A stretch of DNA of 64,000 nucleotides from JAVBKV01 sp031553885 (GTDB lineage: Bacteria; Bacteroidota; Bacteroidia; Bacteroidales; Azobacteroidaceae). A program made the position numbers and the translations under genes. This document shows, piece by piece, positions 19,014 through 28,175 of this stretch. Under the pieces are notes generated by a model that saw nothing but the letters and a program-made list of their open reading frames with translations, searched no databases and had not been told where the DNA came from. Where the stretch lies: contig JAVBKV010000027.1 in assembly GCA_031553885.1 (NCBI GenBank), forward strand, positions 1 through 64,000, given 5' to 3'. Every line of letters starts with the position of its first letter. The first letter of the stretch is position 1.

Positions 19014-19060
19014 TGGGAAATTAGACGTAAAAGGCAGATATTATCTGTCAAAAATATGAA

Positions 19061-19095
19061 AAAAAAGGCATTCTACTTGAGTAGTGCCTTTTTTT
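19061..19095. terminator. Bidirectional intrinsic terminator
   Basis: A-run, then GGCA, an inner CTAC TTGA GTAG hairpin, TGCC and a T-run. It reads as a terminator on both strands, ending the winged-helix gene (plus) and the DUF4249 gene (minus), which converge here. Confidence 0.85.
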
Positions 19096-19113
19096 GTTTT
19101 TCATACCTTCCGT

Positions 19114-20247
19114 TTATTTTTGTTCCGTATAAATCGTTTGTTTTTCAAAAACGGTTATTTTCTGCTCATTAACAGCCCCCCAGATACCTAATCCTCCTTC
19201 AATGTTGTTGAATATTTTAACTGGTTCTATCTGGTTTTGGTAAAAAGATTTCTGCAATGTGGAGTAGTATTGGTATAATTCTTTGCTGATGGCTTGCAGG
19301 CACAGGGTAAATTGAACTTTTTCAGCAACCGTCTCTTCCGGATAGAAATAAGGATAAGTGCTATAATAATAAGGGGTATATCCTTTTTCCGGATGGGGAA
19401 CATAGATATTCAGGGTATACTCCCGGTCTTCAAACATTTCATCTGTGAAGATATTGTAGTAGTTTTGTTGATAATTGACGACGTCGAGGCCGAAAAAATT
19501 ACTTTCACCTTTTCTACCGGTTGTTATTATCGGATCCTCACTGAAAAAACCGGTATAATAGTAATTAATAATCTCGGGAGCATCATTTTCTTTAGCATAT
19601 TCCGGATCCAGATGAACTTCCTTCACGATATTTGTAAAAAGCCGGTAATAGTTCCGGGTACCAGGCTGATCTTTTATTTTAATGTACAATCGTAGCATCT
19701 GATTTTCACTGGGATAATAACTCGAATACGAATATCCGTAAAAAGAGGCGGTATCCACGCTGGTAATAACCGGTTTTTCAGGAATAACGGTTGTCGATGA
19801 AATATGACGGCCGTTTTGTTCTGCTTCAATGCGTATCTTATCTCCGGCTTTCAATTGATCGATGTAGTAAGTGACGCTGTCTTCCGGGTGTGGATAGATT
19901 GCAGATCCGGATTGATCGTTTTTATAAATTGTAGCTGTTGCATCATTTAAAAAGCCTGCTTTCGGATCCATATACCAATAGGAAATTTCGAATGAACCTT
20001 CATACTTAAAAGCTTTCCGGGAATTTTTTGGATCAAAAAGGGATTTACTATCGCTTAAATAAATACAGCAGGTATCTTTATCGGGATTAATAATCCCATT
20101 TAGTACCAAGCGGGAAGGTGCAGTAATATTTTCCACATCCGATATCGTCTCTATTTCGCAGGAGGATAATCCGCAGAGAGTTAATAAAGTGGCGATAAAC
20201 AAGGAGTAAATCGTTATACTTGCCGGTTTGTGTAGAGGGGTATACAT
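19114..20247 (-). CDS. DUF4249 lipoprotein, partner of TonB-dependent receptor
   Basis: A 377-residue lipoprotein: the signal sequence ends at LSSC with the lipidated Cys at residue 30. The rest resembles the DUF4249 family, which occurs almost only next to TonB-dependent receptors with a carboxypeptidase-like N-terminal domain. It starts 3 bases after the receptor stop, the last gene in the sigma-FecR-receptor-lipoprotein order. By analogy with SusD-like partners it may sit on the outer membrane and help capture a ligand, but no ligand is known. Tyr-rich segments are prominent (YSYSSYYPSENQ, YTPYYYSTYPYFY). Confidence 0.8.
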   Translation of the reverse strand: MYTPLHKPASITIYSLFIATLLTLCGLSSCEIETISDVENITAPSRLVLNGIINPDKDTCCIYLSDSKSLFDPKNSRKAFKYEGSFEISYWYMDPKAGFLNDATATIYKNDQSGSAIYPHPEDSVTYYIDQLKAGDKIRIEAEQNGRHISSTTVIPEKPVITSVDTASFYGYSYSSYYPSENQMLRLYIKIKDQPGTRNYYRLFTNIVKEVHLDPEYAKENDAPEIINYYYTGFFSEDPIITTGRKGESNFFGLDVVNYQQNYYNIFTDEMFEDREYTLNIYVPHPEKGYTPYYYSTYPYFYPEETVAEKVQFTLCLQAISKELYQYYSTLQKSFYQNQIEPVKIFNNIEGGLGIWGAVNEQKITVFEKQTIYTEQK

Positions 20248-20250
20248 ATT

Positions 20251-22878
20251 TTAAAATTTATAAGTATATGTAATAGAGGGTGATATGGGTAATAAGCTGA
20301 TTTGTTTCAATACATAGTTTCCTTTGTCCGAATCAAACCAGGGATAGACCATGTAAGGGCAGGCTTGGTTATAGACATTGTAAACGGTCAGGTTCCAGCT
20401 CGCTTGCCGGCCTTTGGGACTCATTTTCCGGTAATAATTCATACTCAGATCGAGGTGATGAGTGGGTTTTATCCGGTAATTATTCCGTTTTTCATATCGT
20501 TGAAGCCACATTGGAGAATTATTATAATAATAAGAAGGGTCCAGATTATGGAGGGGAAGTGTCGGGTATTCCTCCAGGGCTAATGTGAAATTATTTCCCG
20601 TCGCACAGGTCCATGCTGCCGAGAAATCGATTTTCTCACTTGGTTTGTAGGTCAGGTTCAGCTTGACATCATGCCTGCGGTCATATTTGTCAGGGAAACG
20701 CTTCCCTTCGTTAATGGTCGGAAATTTTTTGTCGCTCCAGGCAAGTGTATAACCGATCCATCCGGTCAGTCTGCCTGTTGTTTTTTGAGCAAATAGTTCA
20801 AGGCCGTATGCTCTTCCTGTTCCAGACTCGACCTGTTTGTGCCAGGCTGTGGAAGCCGTTCCCCAACTTGCCCCGTCCCGGTATTCCAGCAAGTGGCTCA
20901 TTTGCTTGTAAAATCCTTCCAGAGAAAAATTATATCCGTTGCGGGTATCGTAAAAAGCGCCTAAAGTAACCTGTCGGGCTCTCATTGGTTCCAGTTCCGG
21001 AGTTACAGGTACCCAGAGATCGGTGGGTTGACTGAGTACAGATGACATCAGGAGGTGAATGTACTGGCTCATTTCCGTGTAAGATGTTTTGAAAGAAAGA
21101 TTCCGGTTGTGTTCATAACCCAGTGAGACGCGGGGTTGCAGGGAGAGATACGATTTTTTGCTGGCAATAAAACCGGAGAGGTGCATGCCCAGGTTTGCCT
21201 TCCATTTATTAGTCAGGGAATATTCATCTTCCAGATAAAGGGATACCTCGTGGCCGGTTATATTTTCGTTCAGGAAAGAGTGGTTGATGTTTTTGATAAT
21301 TTCTCCATTATCTTGTTCAAATTGCCTGGATCCATGAACTTCGGGTTCAAAAGTGTGAAAGATATAACCGGACCCGAAGCGGATATGGTGTTTGTTGTCG
21401 GGAATGTATTCCAGGTCTACACTTGCGCTCCAGTCTTCAATGCCTGAATATTGGAAATTCGTATATTGGAAATTGTAAATACTTTCGTCTTCCCGCATTT
21501 GCCAGGAACCATTGGTCGCGAGAAAGTCAAATTTATAACGGGTATAGGCCGCAGTAGTGTTGATAAAAAGCTGGTTATTCAGGATGTAGTTCCACCGGAG
21601 AGAACCGATTGTATTTCCCCACTGATAATTTATTTTTTCCAGATAGGTACTGTTTGTACTGTAAGAAGGGTCATCCATTTCAACTCCTATTTTATCTTTT
21701 CCATTGTACAAGCTGAAGTAAAGGCGGCTCCGATCTGAAAATTTATGATTGATCTTGGCATTCAGGTCATAAAAATAGATAATAGGAGTTACATCATCAC
21801 TGATCCAGTTTGCAATGCGGAGAAAAGCATCGATGTAAGATCTCCTTACTGAGATATTGAAGGATGTTTTGTCTTTAATGATGGGACCTTCCAGGTTCAG
21901 GCGACTGGAAAGTAATCCGAGGCTGAAACTGCCATGGAAGTGTTGCATGTCTCCATCTTTCAGGCGGATATCGATGACCGAAGAAAGTCTGCCTCCGAAA
22001 CGGGCCGGGAAACTGCCTTTGTATAAGGTTACTTTTTTGACCGCATCACCATTAAAAATAGAAAATAATCCGAAAAAGTGATTGGAATTATATACACTGA
22101 CTCCATCCAGCAAGGTCAGGTTCTGATCAGGGCCGCCTCCCCGGACATATAAGCCGGTAGTCCCTTCGATACCGGATTGAATACCCGGTAAAAGTTGCAG
22201 GGTCCTCATCACATCCGCTTCTCCAAAAGGAGACGGTGTATTCTTTATGTCTTTGTCCGTAAATTCAATGGATCCGGAAGAAGGGCTGAAAGGACGGTTC
22301 CTATTTCCGTAAACAACGATTTCTTTCAATAGGGTAGTTTCTTCCAGTTTGACATGAATCAGCGTGTCTTTAAGTAAATAAAAAGAGATTTTTTCCGGTT
22401 TGTAACCAACGTACGATATTTCCAGGTCTGTGTTTCCTTCGGGGACCTGGAAGGTGAAATATCCATAGTTATTGGTGATGAACCCTTCGTTCTTGGATTG
22501 GTTCAACAAAGAAGCTCCAATCAGTGTTTCTCCTGATTTGTGATCGGTTACATATCCGGAAACCGTTATTTCTTTTACGGATTTTTTCAACAAAATGTGT
22601 TTCCCTGAAATTTCCCAGCGGATATTGGTGTTTTCGAATATAAGAGGAAGAGCCTGTATCAGGGTTTGTTTGTTGATTGTAATTGTTTTTCGAGTCTGAA
22701 GGTCAACTTGCTGGTTGTAAACAAATGAATAATCGGTTTGCTTTTCGATTTCTTTTATGATCTCCTTTAATGTTGCGTTTTTGAAGGAGAAAGATAGTTT
22801 TTTATTTTCTTCTTGTCCGTTGCTTATCCAGCTATTCAGAAAAAAAAGGAGCAATATTGTTAATGATTTGTATTTCAT
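20251..22878 (-). CDS. TonB-dependent receptor with STN and CarboxypepD-reg-like domains
   Basis: An outer-membrane active transporter of 875 residues. In order: signal peptide (MKYKSLTILLLFFLNSWISNGQ), an STN domain (KLSFSFKNATLKEIIKEIEKQ onward) that talks to the FecR anti-sigma factor, a carboxypeptidase-regulatory-like beta-sandwich (VSGYVTDHKSGETLIGASL), a plug domain (ADVMRTLQLLPGIQ, YVRGGGPDQNLTLLDG) and the 22-strand barrel ending in an aromatic (ITYTYKF). The STN domain plus the sigma/FecR genes immediately upstream indicates ligand-responsive autoregulation. I chose Met 22878; an ATG at 22926 would overlap FecR and lengthen the signal peptide implausibly. The substrate is unknown; iron chelates, peptides or sugars are all possible. 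Confidence 0.9.
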   Translation of the reverse strand: MKYKSLTILLLFFLNSWISNGQEENKKLSFSFKNATLKEIIKEIEKQTDYSFVYNQQVDLQTRKTITINKQTLIQALPLIFENTNIRWEISGKHILLKKSVKEITVSGYVTDHKSGETLIGASLLNQSKNEGFITNNYGYFTFQVPEGNTDLEISYVGYKPEKISFYLLKDTLIHVKLEETTLLKEIVVYGNRNRPFSPSSGSIEFTDKDIKNTPSPFGEADVMRTLQLLPGIQSGIEGTTGLYVRGGGPDQNLTLLDGVSVYNSNHFFGLFSIFNGDAVKKVTLYKGSFPARFGGRLSSVIDIRLKDGDMQHFHGSFSLGLLSSRLNLEGPIIKDKTSFNISVRRSYIDAFLRIANWISDDVTPIIYFYDLNAKINHKFSDRSRLYFSLYNGKDKIGVEMDDPSYSTNSTYLEKINYQWGNTIGSLRWNYILNNQLFINTTAAYTRYKFDFLATNGSWQMREDESIYNFQYTNFQYSGIEDWSASVDLEYIPDNKHHIRFGSGYIFHTFEPEVHGSRQFEQDNGEIIKNINHSFLNENITGHEVSLYLEDEYSLTNKWKANLGMHLSGFIASKKSYLSLQPRVSLGYEHNRNLSFKTSYTEMSQYIHLLMSSVLSQPTDLWVPVTPELEPMRARQVTLGAFYDTRNGYNFSLEGFYKQMSHLLEYRDGASWGTASTAWHKQVESGTGRAYGLELFAQKTTGRLTGWIGYTLAWSDKKFPTINEGKRFPDKYDRRHDVKLNLTYKPSEKIDFSAAWTCATGNNFTLALEEYPTLPLHNLDPSYYYNNSPMWLQRYEKRNNYRIKPTHHLDLSMNYYRKMSPKGRQASWNLTVYNVYNQACPYMVYPWFDSDKGNYVLKQISLLPISPSITYTYKF

Positions 22879-22915
22879 TCTTTTATTTGTAATGTTTAAG
22901 GGTGGCAGGCGTATT

Positions 22916-23890
22916 TTAATGATCACTCTTAATGATGATGTCGTTTCCTTGCCTGTCGTATGTGAAATTGATCGAACGGCTCAGTACATCCAATATTTCG
23001 GTTACTGATTCCTGATGGACAAATCGCGCGGTAATTATTTGTGTTTTCAACAGGGGATCTTTCAGTGTGAACCGGACATTTTCTTTTCGTTCCAACGCAC
23101 GGAGAATATCTTCCAGCGGACAATCTTCAAAGGCCCATATTCCTAGCTTCCACTGTGTAATACCGGATAGATCAGATTTTTCTACCTGGAGAGAAGCGGT
23201 TGATTTATCATAGCTGGCGATTTCTCCAGGTCGTAATCGTTGTTGCCGGTTTCCGAAGTGGATCGCTACCGATCCTTCCACCAGAGCCGTTTCAATCTTA
23301 TCTTCATTGGAATACGATTGGATATTGAATGTGGTTCCGAGTACTTCCACTCCGATTGCTCCGGCTTTTACAGTGAATGGTCGCCGATGGTCTTTTCTGA
23401 TTTTAAAATAACCTTCTCCCTGAAGTGTAACTTCCCTTTTTTCTTTCCCGAAGTGTTTCGGATAGGAGAGTGAAGACAACGCGTTCAGGACAACGACCGA
23501 ACTATCGGGTAACACGATTTCCCTGATTTCTCCATAAGCTGTAGTTGCCAATAATTCCCTGGGTGACTGATTCCTGAGATTGTAAAAGAAATATCCTCCG
23601 ATTCCCAATAGCAGAGCGATAGAAGCTGCTGTAGCCCAGTGCCTGAATAAATAGCGACGTTTGTATTGTTGGGTTGTATAATCGATCCGCTGCTGAATTT
23701 TTTGATAGGTAGTGTCATTCGAATAACGTTCCGGTAAAATGAGTTTTTCCTTCGTATTATTTTTGAATGTCGAAAATTCAGGGCTGCTCAGATCCTTGTG
23801 TATGGTGGCTTCTTCTTCCGGTGTCAGCGGTCGGAAAGAAGACAGGTATTTTTCCCTTGCCGAATCGATTCTGTTTGTATTTTCTTTCAT
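22916..23890 (-). CDS. FecR-type anti-sigma factor
   Basis: A 324-residue membrane protein. The N-terminal cytoplasmic part (about 80 residues) would bind the sigma factor. One membrane segment (ATAASIALLLGIGGYFFY) follows, then a periplasmic FecR domain (GEIREIVLPDSSVVVLNALSSLSYP, ALVEGSVAIHF) and a C-terminal DUF4974-like domain (FEDCPLEDILRALERKENV) that meets the receptor's STN domain. It releases the sigma factor when the receptor is loaded. Met at 23890 is preferred to the one at 23914. It lies 68 bases downstream of the sigma gene and 37 bases upstream of the receptor start. Confidence 0.92.
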   Translation of the reverse strand: MKENTNRIDSAREKYLSSFRPLTPEEEATIHKDLSSPEFSTFKNNTKEKLILPERYSNDTTYQKIQQRIDYTTQQYKRRYLFRHWATAASIALLLGIGGYFFYNLRNQSPRELLATTAYGEIREIVLPDSSVVVLNALSSLSYPKHFGKEKREVTLQGEGYFKIRKDHRRPFTVKAGAIGVEVLGTTFNIQSYSNEDKIETALVEGSVAIHFGNRQQRLRPGEIASYDKSTASLQVEKSDLSGITQWKLGIWAFEDCPLEDILRALERKENVRFTLKDPLLKTQIITARFVHQESVTEILDVLSRSINFTYDRQGNDIIIKSDH

Positions 23891-23958
23891 ATAAAAATCC
23901 TTTTTTTCGTACAACTGAAAATAAAGAGTCGGCCGGATTTGGTATTCCCTATGCAGAT

Positions 23959-24534
23959 TTAAAAAAAAGCAGAAAAAAGATGTTCTTTCAATTCGGAGTA
24001 GAGAATTTTTACCGCTTTATTCATTTGGTTGTCAACGGTTTTTACAGATATCCCTAATAGTTCTGCGGCTTCGGCATATTTTTTCTTTTCTTCCCGGACG
24101 AGACGAAATACTTCAGCACAACGAGGAGGAAGCTTGGCCAGGGCTTCCTGGTATTTTGCTTCTGCTTCTTTATCCAGTACATCCGAATCGGCTCCTTCTC
24201 CTGCATCGTATGTATGAGGAAGACTGTCTGTAAATAATTCCTGTTTTTCCCTGTAATGTTGCCGGATGTATTTAGAACGGGCATGCTTTAGCGAAATAAA
24301 TAAATAGGCATCAGGATCTTCCACCCGGTGTAAAATTTTCCGGCTTTGCCAGAGAGCTACAAATACATCGGATACGATTTCCTGGGAAATATCCGGATCC
24401 TCAAAATAGTACAGGGCCTGGCGAAACAGTTGGTTGTAGTAATGGTTGTAAATAATACGAAAGGAAGCCTGGGAATTGTTGTGCGACACTTCCAGAAAAT
24501 GTTCGAGTATTTTTTTCTGATCCGATTGTTCCAT
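23959..24534 (-). CDS. ECF RNA polymerase sigma factor (FecI-like)
   Basis: A 191-residue sigma-70 family protein with region 2 (IIYNHYYNQLFRQALYYF, DVFVALWQSR) and region 4 (LAKLPPRCAEVFRLVREEKK, AEAAELLGISVKTVDNQM). Bacteroidota use such factors in pairs with FecR proteins to control TonB-dependent receptors. Here the FecR, receptor and DUF4249 genes follow directly, so these are its most likely targets. Its own promoter region is bordered by an IS110-type element inserted just upstream. Confidence 0.93.
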   Translation of the reverse strand: MEQSDQKKILEHFLEVSHNNSQASFRIIYNHYYNQLFRQALYYFEDPDISQEIVSDVFVALWQSRKILHRVEDPDAYLFISLKHARSKYIRQHYREKQELFTDSLPHTYDAGEGADSDVLDKEAEAKYQEALAKLPPRCAEVFRLVREEKKKYAEAAELLGISVKTVDNQMNKAVKILYSELKEHLFSAFF

Positions 24535-24551
24535 GAAACGTAAACTGGCCG

Positions 24552-24559
24552 CAAACTTA
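24552..24559 (-). promoter_or_regulatory. Promoter -7 box of the sigma factor gene
   Basis: The minus strand reads TAAGTTTG, an exact match to TAnnTTTG, 18 bases before the sigma ATG. The place where the -33 element should be (about 24579-24584) coincides with the inferred left end of the IS element, and no TTTG is seen there. Confidence 0.5.
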
Positions 24560-24713
24560 GATAAAAATTTGCGATTTATAAGCGAGTCTGATAAAAGAAT
24601 ACACTTTTTTCATCAAAACACAAGACCACAGGTTATGCATATATTTCAAGCTCGAAGCTTATGTGATACTTAATCACTATATTAGGTTTTTGTTCACTAA
24701 AACAACCTATATT

Positions 24714-25823
24714 ATGCAAAATTACTGTGGCCTTGATGTACACAAAGGTAGTTTATTTATGTGTATAATTAACGAATTCGGGGTGGTAAAAGAACAACAA
24801 TTTACAACATTAACCTCTGATTTATATGCACTTCGCTCTTGTTTAGAGCTATACGATGTATTCCAGGTAGCTATGGAGAGTACGAGTATTTATTGGATTC
24901 CTATCTGGCGTATATTGTCGGATGGTTTTGACTTGAAACTAGTAAACCCTCTGTTTATCAAACAACTTCCCGGTCGCAAGACAGATGTCCGTGATGCTCA
25001 CTGGATTGCTTTGGTTCTGATGAAAGGGCTGGTCTATGGCAGTTATGTTCCGGATCAACAAATTCAGTCGCTACGCCAATACGAGCGTCGTTATTCAGCC
25101 TTGAACAAACGTATTGTCCATGGCGAGCAAAGTCTGGATATGCAATTACAACGTTGCAATATCCGCTTGAGCAACTATATCTCGAATATAGGCTCTCAAG
25201 CTATGCGCAAAGTGGTGAAGAGTCTGATAAATGGCATAACCGACCCGGATGAACTACTCAAATGTGCCCATACCCGCACCAAGAATAAGCATGGAACCGA
25301 TGTTATTCGCGAATCGCTCAATGGAGTTGTCAGTCAGGTCGATCGAGATATGCTTGCACTCTATATGGAAGAGTTGGAACTTTATCACCGTCAGCAGGAA
25401 GAATGCCAGATGCGTATGATGGAAATATGTCAGGAAAGCTATGAGTTGGAACTCTCCCTCTTGACGACCATACCCGGTATAAAGACCACGAGTGCAATGA
25501 CTATCCTTTCGGAATTAGGCAATGATCTGTCTGCTTTCAAAACACCCTCAAACCTTGTCGGCTGGGCAGGACTCAGACCACGAAATGATGAAAGTGCAGG
25601 AAAAATCAAATCAAGAAAAACAATGCATGGAAACAAATTCTTACGGGTAATCCTTGTGCAATGTGCATGGGCAAACTCAAGAAGCAAACAATCCCGGTTA
25701 GGACATAAATATGCCCTGTTAGCCAAAAGAATGGCTCCACAAAAAGCATTAGTGGCTATCGCCAGAAAATTATTGGTCATCATCTGGAATGTATTGACCA
25801 AGAAGGAAGTTTACAGGGCATAG
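24714..25823 (+). CDS. IS110-family transposase (DEDD + Tnp domains)
   Basis: A 369-residue protein. The N-terminal RuvC-like DEDD domain shows Asp8 in GLDVHK, Glu55 in AMESTSIYW, and Asp91 and Asp94 in KTDVRDAHW. The C-terminal Transposase_20 domain shows TTIPGIKTTSAMTILSELG, VGWAGLRPRNDESAGK and HGNKFLRVILVQCAWANSRS. The frame is intact, so the element may be active. I start at ATG 24714 (MQNYCGLDVH), where homologues begin. Recombination by this family is guided by a bridge RNA encoded in a non-coding end of the element. Confidence 0.93.
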   Translation: MQNYCGLDVHKGSLFMCIINEFGVVKEQQFTTLTSDLYALRSCLELYDVFQVAMESTSIYWIPIWRILSDGFDLKLVNPLFIKQLPGRKTDVRDAHWIALVLMKGLVYGSYVPDQQIQSLRQYERRYSALNKRIVHGEQSLDMQLQRCNIRLSNYISNIGSQAMRKVVKSLINGITDPDELLKCAHTRTKNKHGTDVIRESLNGVVSQVDRDMLALYMEELELYHRQQEECQMRMMEICQESYELELSLLTTIPGIKTTSAMTILSELGNDLSAFKTPSNLVGWAGLRPRNDESAGKIKSRKTMHGNKFLRVILVQCAWANSRSKQSRLGHKYALLAKRMAPQKALVAIARKLLVIIWNVLTKKEVYRA

Positions 25824-26047
25824 TTTTATTCGACAATGGTTCAGTCCCTTATCTTTGTGGTGAATCCATATCCCGATTTTGCAAACTGGTCGGTAACGAT
25901 TGTCGGTTTTAGAAAACAAGTCTAAGCGAAAAGCTTGCAGAGGAAAGTCTGTATTTTAATAACTTAACTTACCCCAAAACGAGGTGAGAGGGGTATCCTT
26001 TGAACTAATGGATGCCAAATAAACAATTAAAGTTGTATATCCGACTC
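25824..26047 (+). ncRNA. Candidate bridge RNA / structured 3' end of the IS
   Basis: This 224-base non-coding end folds repeatedly. AAACTG...CGGTTT at 25883-25909 encloses TCG-GTAA-CGA with a GNRA loop. AAGC-GAAA-AGCTT follows near 25924-25935. TACCCC (25970-25975) pairs with GGGGTA (25990-25995), and GGTATCC (25992-25998) can instead pair with GGATGCC (26010-26016). IS1111-group elements place their bridge RNA downstream of the transposase, so this is the expected location. The assignment is inference; RNA ends are unknown. Confidence 0.4.
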
Positions 26048-26133
26048 ATCCTTTATTAGATTATAGAGGAAAGATAGGAAAATAGAATTTTTTTACTTAA
26101 CTTTATTCCTTTATTTAAAATTTAAATAAAGTT

Positions 26134-27150
26134 ATGAAACGTATATTCTTCCTGTTAATTATTTGTTATTCATTTGTTTCCTGTAATAAAAATCCGGAGA
26201 CATTGCGCGTGTTGCAATTTAATATCTGGCAGGAGGGAACGGTTGTTCCGGGAGGTTATGAAGGAATTGTTCAGCAGATACTTGATTCCAGGGCCGATCT
26301 GGTTACATTCAGTGAAGTCCGTAATTATAACAATACCCGTTTTTGTGATCGTATTGTAGAGTCGTTGAAAGAAAAAGGACAACTATTCTATTCTTTTTAC
26401 AGCTACGATTCAGGCATTCTTTCCCGGTATCCGATTACAGACAGCCTGACCGTATTTCCTGAAAAAGGAGATCACGGTAGTATTTATAAAGCTGTAATTC
26501 CGTTCAGGGGAAGAGAAATCGCTTTGTATACAGCACACCTGGATTACCTGAATTGCACTTATTACGATGTAAAGGGATATGATGGGAGTACATGGAAAAA
26601 GCGTCCTCCGATGACGGATCTGGATAGCATTCTAACCAATAACAGGGCTTCCCGACGGGACGATGCGATTCTGGCTTTTATGGATGAAGCCAGGAAAGAC
26701 AAGGATAAAAAAAGACTAATCATTATTGGGGGTGATTTCAATGAACCTTCACACCTGGATTGGACGGAAAAAACGAAGGATCTGTATGACAGGCAAGGTC
26801 TTGTTATTCCCTGGACGGTCAGTGTCTTAATGGAAAAAGAGGGTTTCAGGGATGCTTACCGGGTCCGATATCCTGATCCGTTGACTCATCCGGGGATCAC
26901 TTATCCGGCCGATTGTCCGGGAATACCGGTATCCAAACTGACCTGGGCGCCGGATGCCGATGAACGGGAACGGATCGATTTCATTTATTACTTCCCGGAT
27001 AAAAAATTGAAAGTCACTGATGCTGTTGTCTGGGGGCCTCCCGGATCGATTTGCCACAGTCAACGGGTACAGGAAACCGAACGAACCGAAATAGGAAGTG
27101 GAGTCTGGCCGACTGACCACAAGGCTGTACTGGTTACATTTACTTATTGA
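26134..27150 (+). CDS. Endonuclease/exonuclease/phosphatase-family lipoprotein
   Basis: A 338-residue lipoprotein with lipobox FVSC (Cys17). It has the EEP fold motifs: Asn in LQFNIW, Glu in TFSEVRN, GGDFNEP and the C-terminal WPTDHKAVLV. The superfamily includes DNases, sphingomyelinases and inositol phosphatases, all metal-dependent phosphodiesterases or phosphatases. The exported location makes an extracellular phosphodiester or phosphate-ester substrate likely, but the sequence does not tell which. It ends directly against the stop of the convergent cation transporter. Confidence 0.88.
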   Translation: MKRIFFLLIICYSFVSCNKNPETLRVLQFNIWQEGTVVPGGYEGIVQQILDSRADLVTFSEVRNYNNTRFCDRIVESLKEKGQLFYSFYSYDSGILSRYPITDSLTVFPEKGDHGSIYKAVIPFRGREIALYTAHLDYLNCTYYDVKGYDGSTWKKRPPMTDLDSILTNNRASRRDDAILAFMDEARKDKDKKRLIIIGGDFNEPSHLDWTEKTKDLYDRQGLVIPWTVSVLMEKEGFRDAYRVRYPDPLTHPGITYPADCPGIPVSKLTWAPDADERERIDFIYYFPDKKLKVTDAVVWGPPGSICHSQRVQETERTEIGSGVWPTDHKAVLVTFTY

Positions 27151-28047
27151 TCAACAGCACTCTTGTTCAAATCCACAAGGTTCATTGTTCTGTTCGATTT
27201 CAATCGTCGGATGGTGGATTCCTGCTGATTTTAATTTTTCTTTGATCTCCTGCTTCAACGGATAGACTTCTGCCTCCGGAGAGAGTATAATGTGGGTGGT
27301 CAGGATGTTGTACTCGCCGTCCATAGTCCAGATGTGCAGGTCGTGTACGGATTGTACTCCGGGAGTTGATGCGATCAGTTCTCTTATTTCGGCTTCGTTA
27401 ATATTGTTTGGAACGCCTTGCAGCATAACTTTCATCACGTCTTTGATGTTCCGGTAGATATTGAACAGGATGTAGCAGGAAATAGCCAGAGACAATAACG
27501 GATCGAGAATCGGAAGATCAAAAAACATCATGACTATGCTGGCAATCAACACGGCAATCCATCCTAGTACATCTTCCAATAAATGAAGGGCTACAGCCCG
27601 TTCATTCAATGATTTTCCTTTTTTCAGCCGGAGCATGGCCAGTCCGTTGAATAGAATTCCGATAACGGCCAGTATTAACATCCCGCGGGCATTGGTTTCC
27701 TGAGGGGCAATTAACCGTTGGATGGAAGCATAAATGATAAAGATGGAGCCGGTCAGTAAGACCAATGAATTGATCAGGGCTCCCAACACCGAAAACCGTT
27801 TGTATCCGTAAGAAAACCGCCAGTCTCTTTTTTTCTTGGACAACCGTTGGAAATACCAGGCCATAGCCAATGAAAAACTGTCACCCAGGTCGTGCAGGGC
27901 ATCCGAAATAATGGCAATGCTGTTGGTGAAGAATCCCCCGATGATTTCGATGATACTGAAACCCAGGTTCAGGAAAAAGGCCATGCGGATGTTGGAATCC
28001 GCGCTTGGATTGCCCTGGAGCGATGAATGGGAATGAGAGTGTGCCAT
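27151..28047 (-). CDS. Cation diffusion facilitator transporter (CzcD/ZitB-like)
   Basis: A 298-residue inner-membrane antiporter with six membrane segments. The metal site is made by HxxxD in segment 2 (ISDALHDLGDS, His52 and Asp56) and HxxxD in segment 5 (ALHLLEDVLGW). The N-terminus has a His/Ser run (MAHSHSHSS) and the C-terminal cytoplasmic domain (HDLHIWTMDGEYNILTTHI) is typical of zinc-responsive CDF dimers; it ends in a Cys pair (QECC). Expected function: proton-driven export of Zn2+ and perhaps Co2+ or Cd2+. It stands alone on this strand, convergent with the EEP gene. Confidence 0.93.
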   Translation of the reverse strand: MAHSHSHSSLQGNPSADSNIRMAFFLNLGFSIIEIIGGFFTNSIAIISDALHDLGDSFSLAMAWYFQRLSKKKRDWRFSYGYKRFSVLGALINSLVLLTGSIFIIYASIQRLIAPQETNARGMLILAVIGILFNGLAMLRLKKGKSLNERAVALHLLEDVLGWIAVLIASIVMMFFDLPILDPLLSLAISCYILFNIYRNIKDVMKVMLQGVPNNINEAEIRELIASTPGVQSVHDLHIWTMDGEYNILTTHIILSPEAEVYPLKQEIKEKLKSAGIHHPTIEIEQNNEPCGFEQECC

Positions 28048-28130
28048 TGGATCATTCAGATTTATTCACTCTTAATAACGTGAGTTTGAGTGTATTTGTT
28101 GTTATATTTAATATTTCCAATTTTATCACG

Positions 28131-28138
28131 TATATTTG
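28131..28138 (+). promoter_or_regulatory. Promoter -7 box for proS
   Basis: TATATTTG is an exact TAnnTTTG match, 37 bases before the proS ATG. No TTTG lies at the normal -33 distance. No T-box-like leader is visible. Confidence 0.5.
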
Positions 28139-28175
28139 TAGCCTCAAAATTAATAAAAAATAATAGCAATATACA

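Larger units (their letters stand above)
24584..26047 (+). mobile_element. IS110/IS1111-type insertion sequence
   Basis: About 1.46 kb containing one transposase gene with a short 5' and a long, structured 3' non-coding end. Ends are inferred from an imperfect inverted pair: GAGTCTGATA at 24584-24593 and TATCCGACTC at 26038-26047 (9 of 10 match). No target-site duplication is seen, as expected for this family. Exact borders are uncertain by tens of bases. Confidence 0.6.

Noticed and set aside
27151..28047. Small plus-strand open frames inside the CDF transporter and other long genes
   Set aside because: They mirror conserved coding sequence on the opposite strand and have no independent homology or start signals.
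28048..28175. T-box or other riboswitch before proS
   Set aside because: The leader is only about 30 bases after the promoter box, too short, and shows no T-box sequence or specifier stem.
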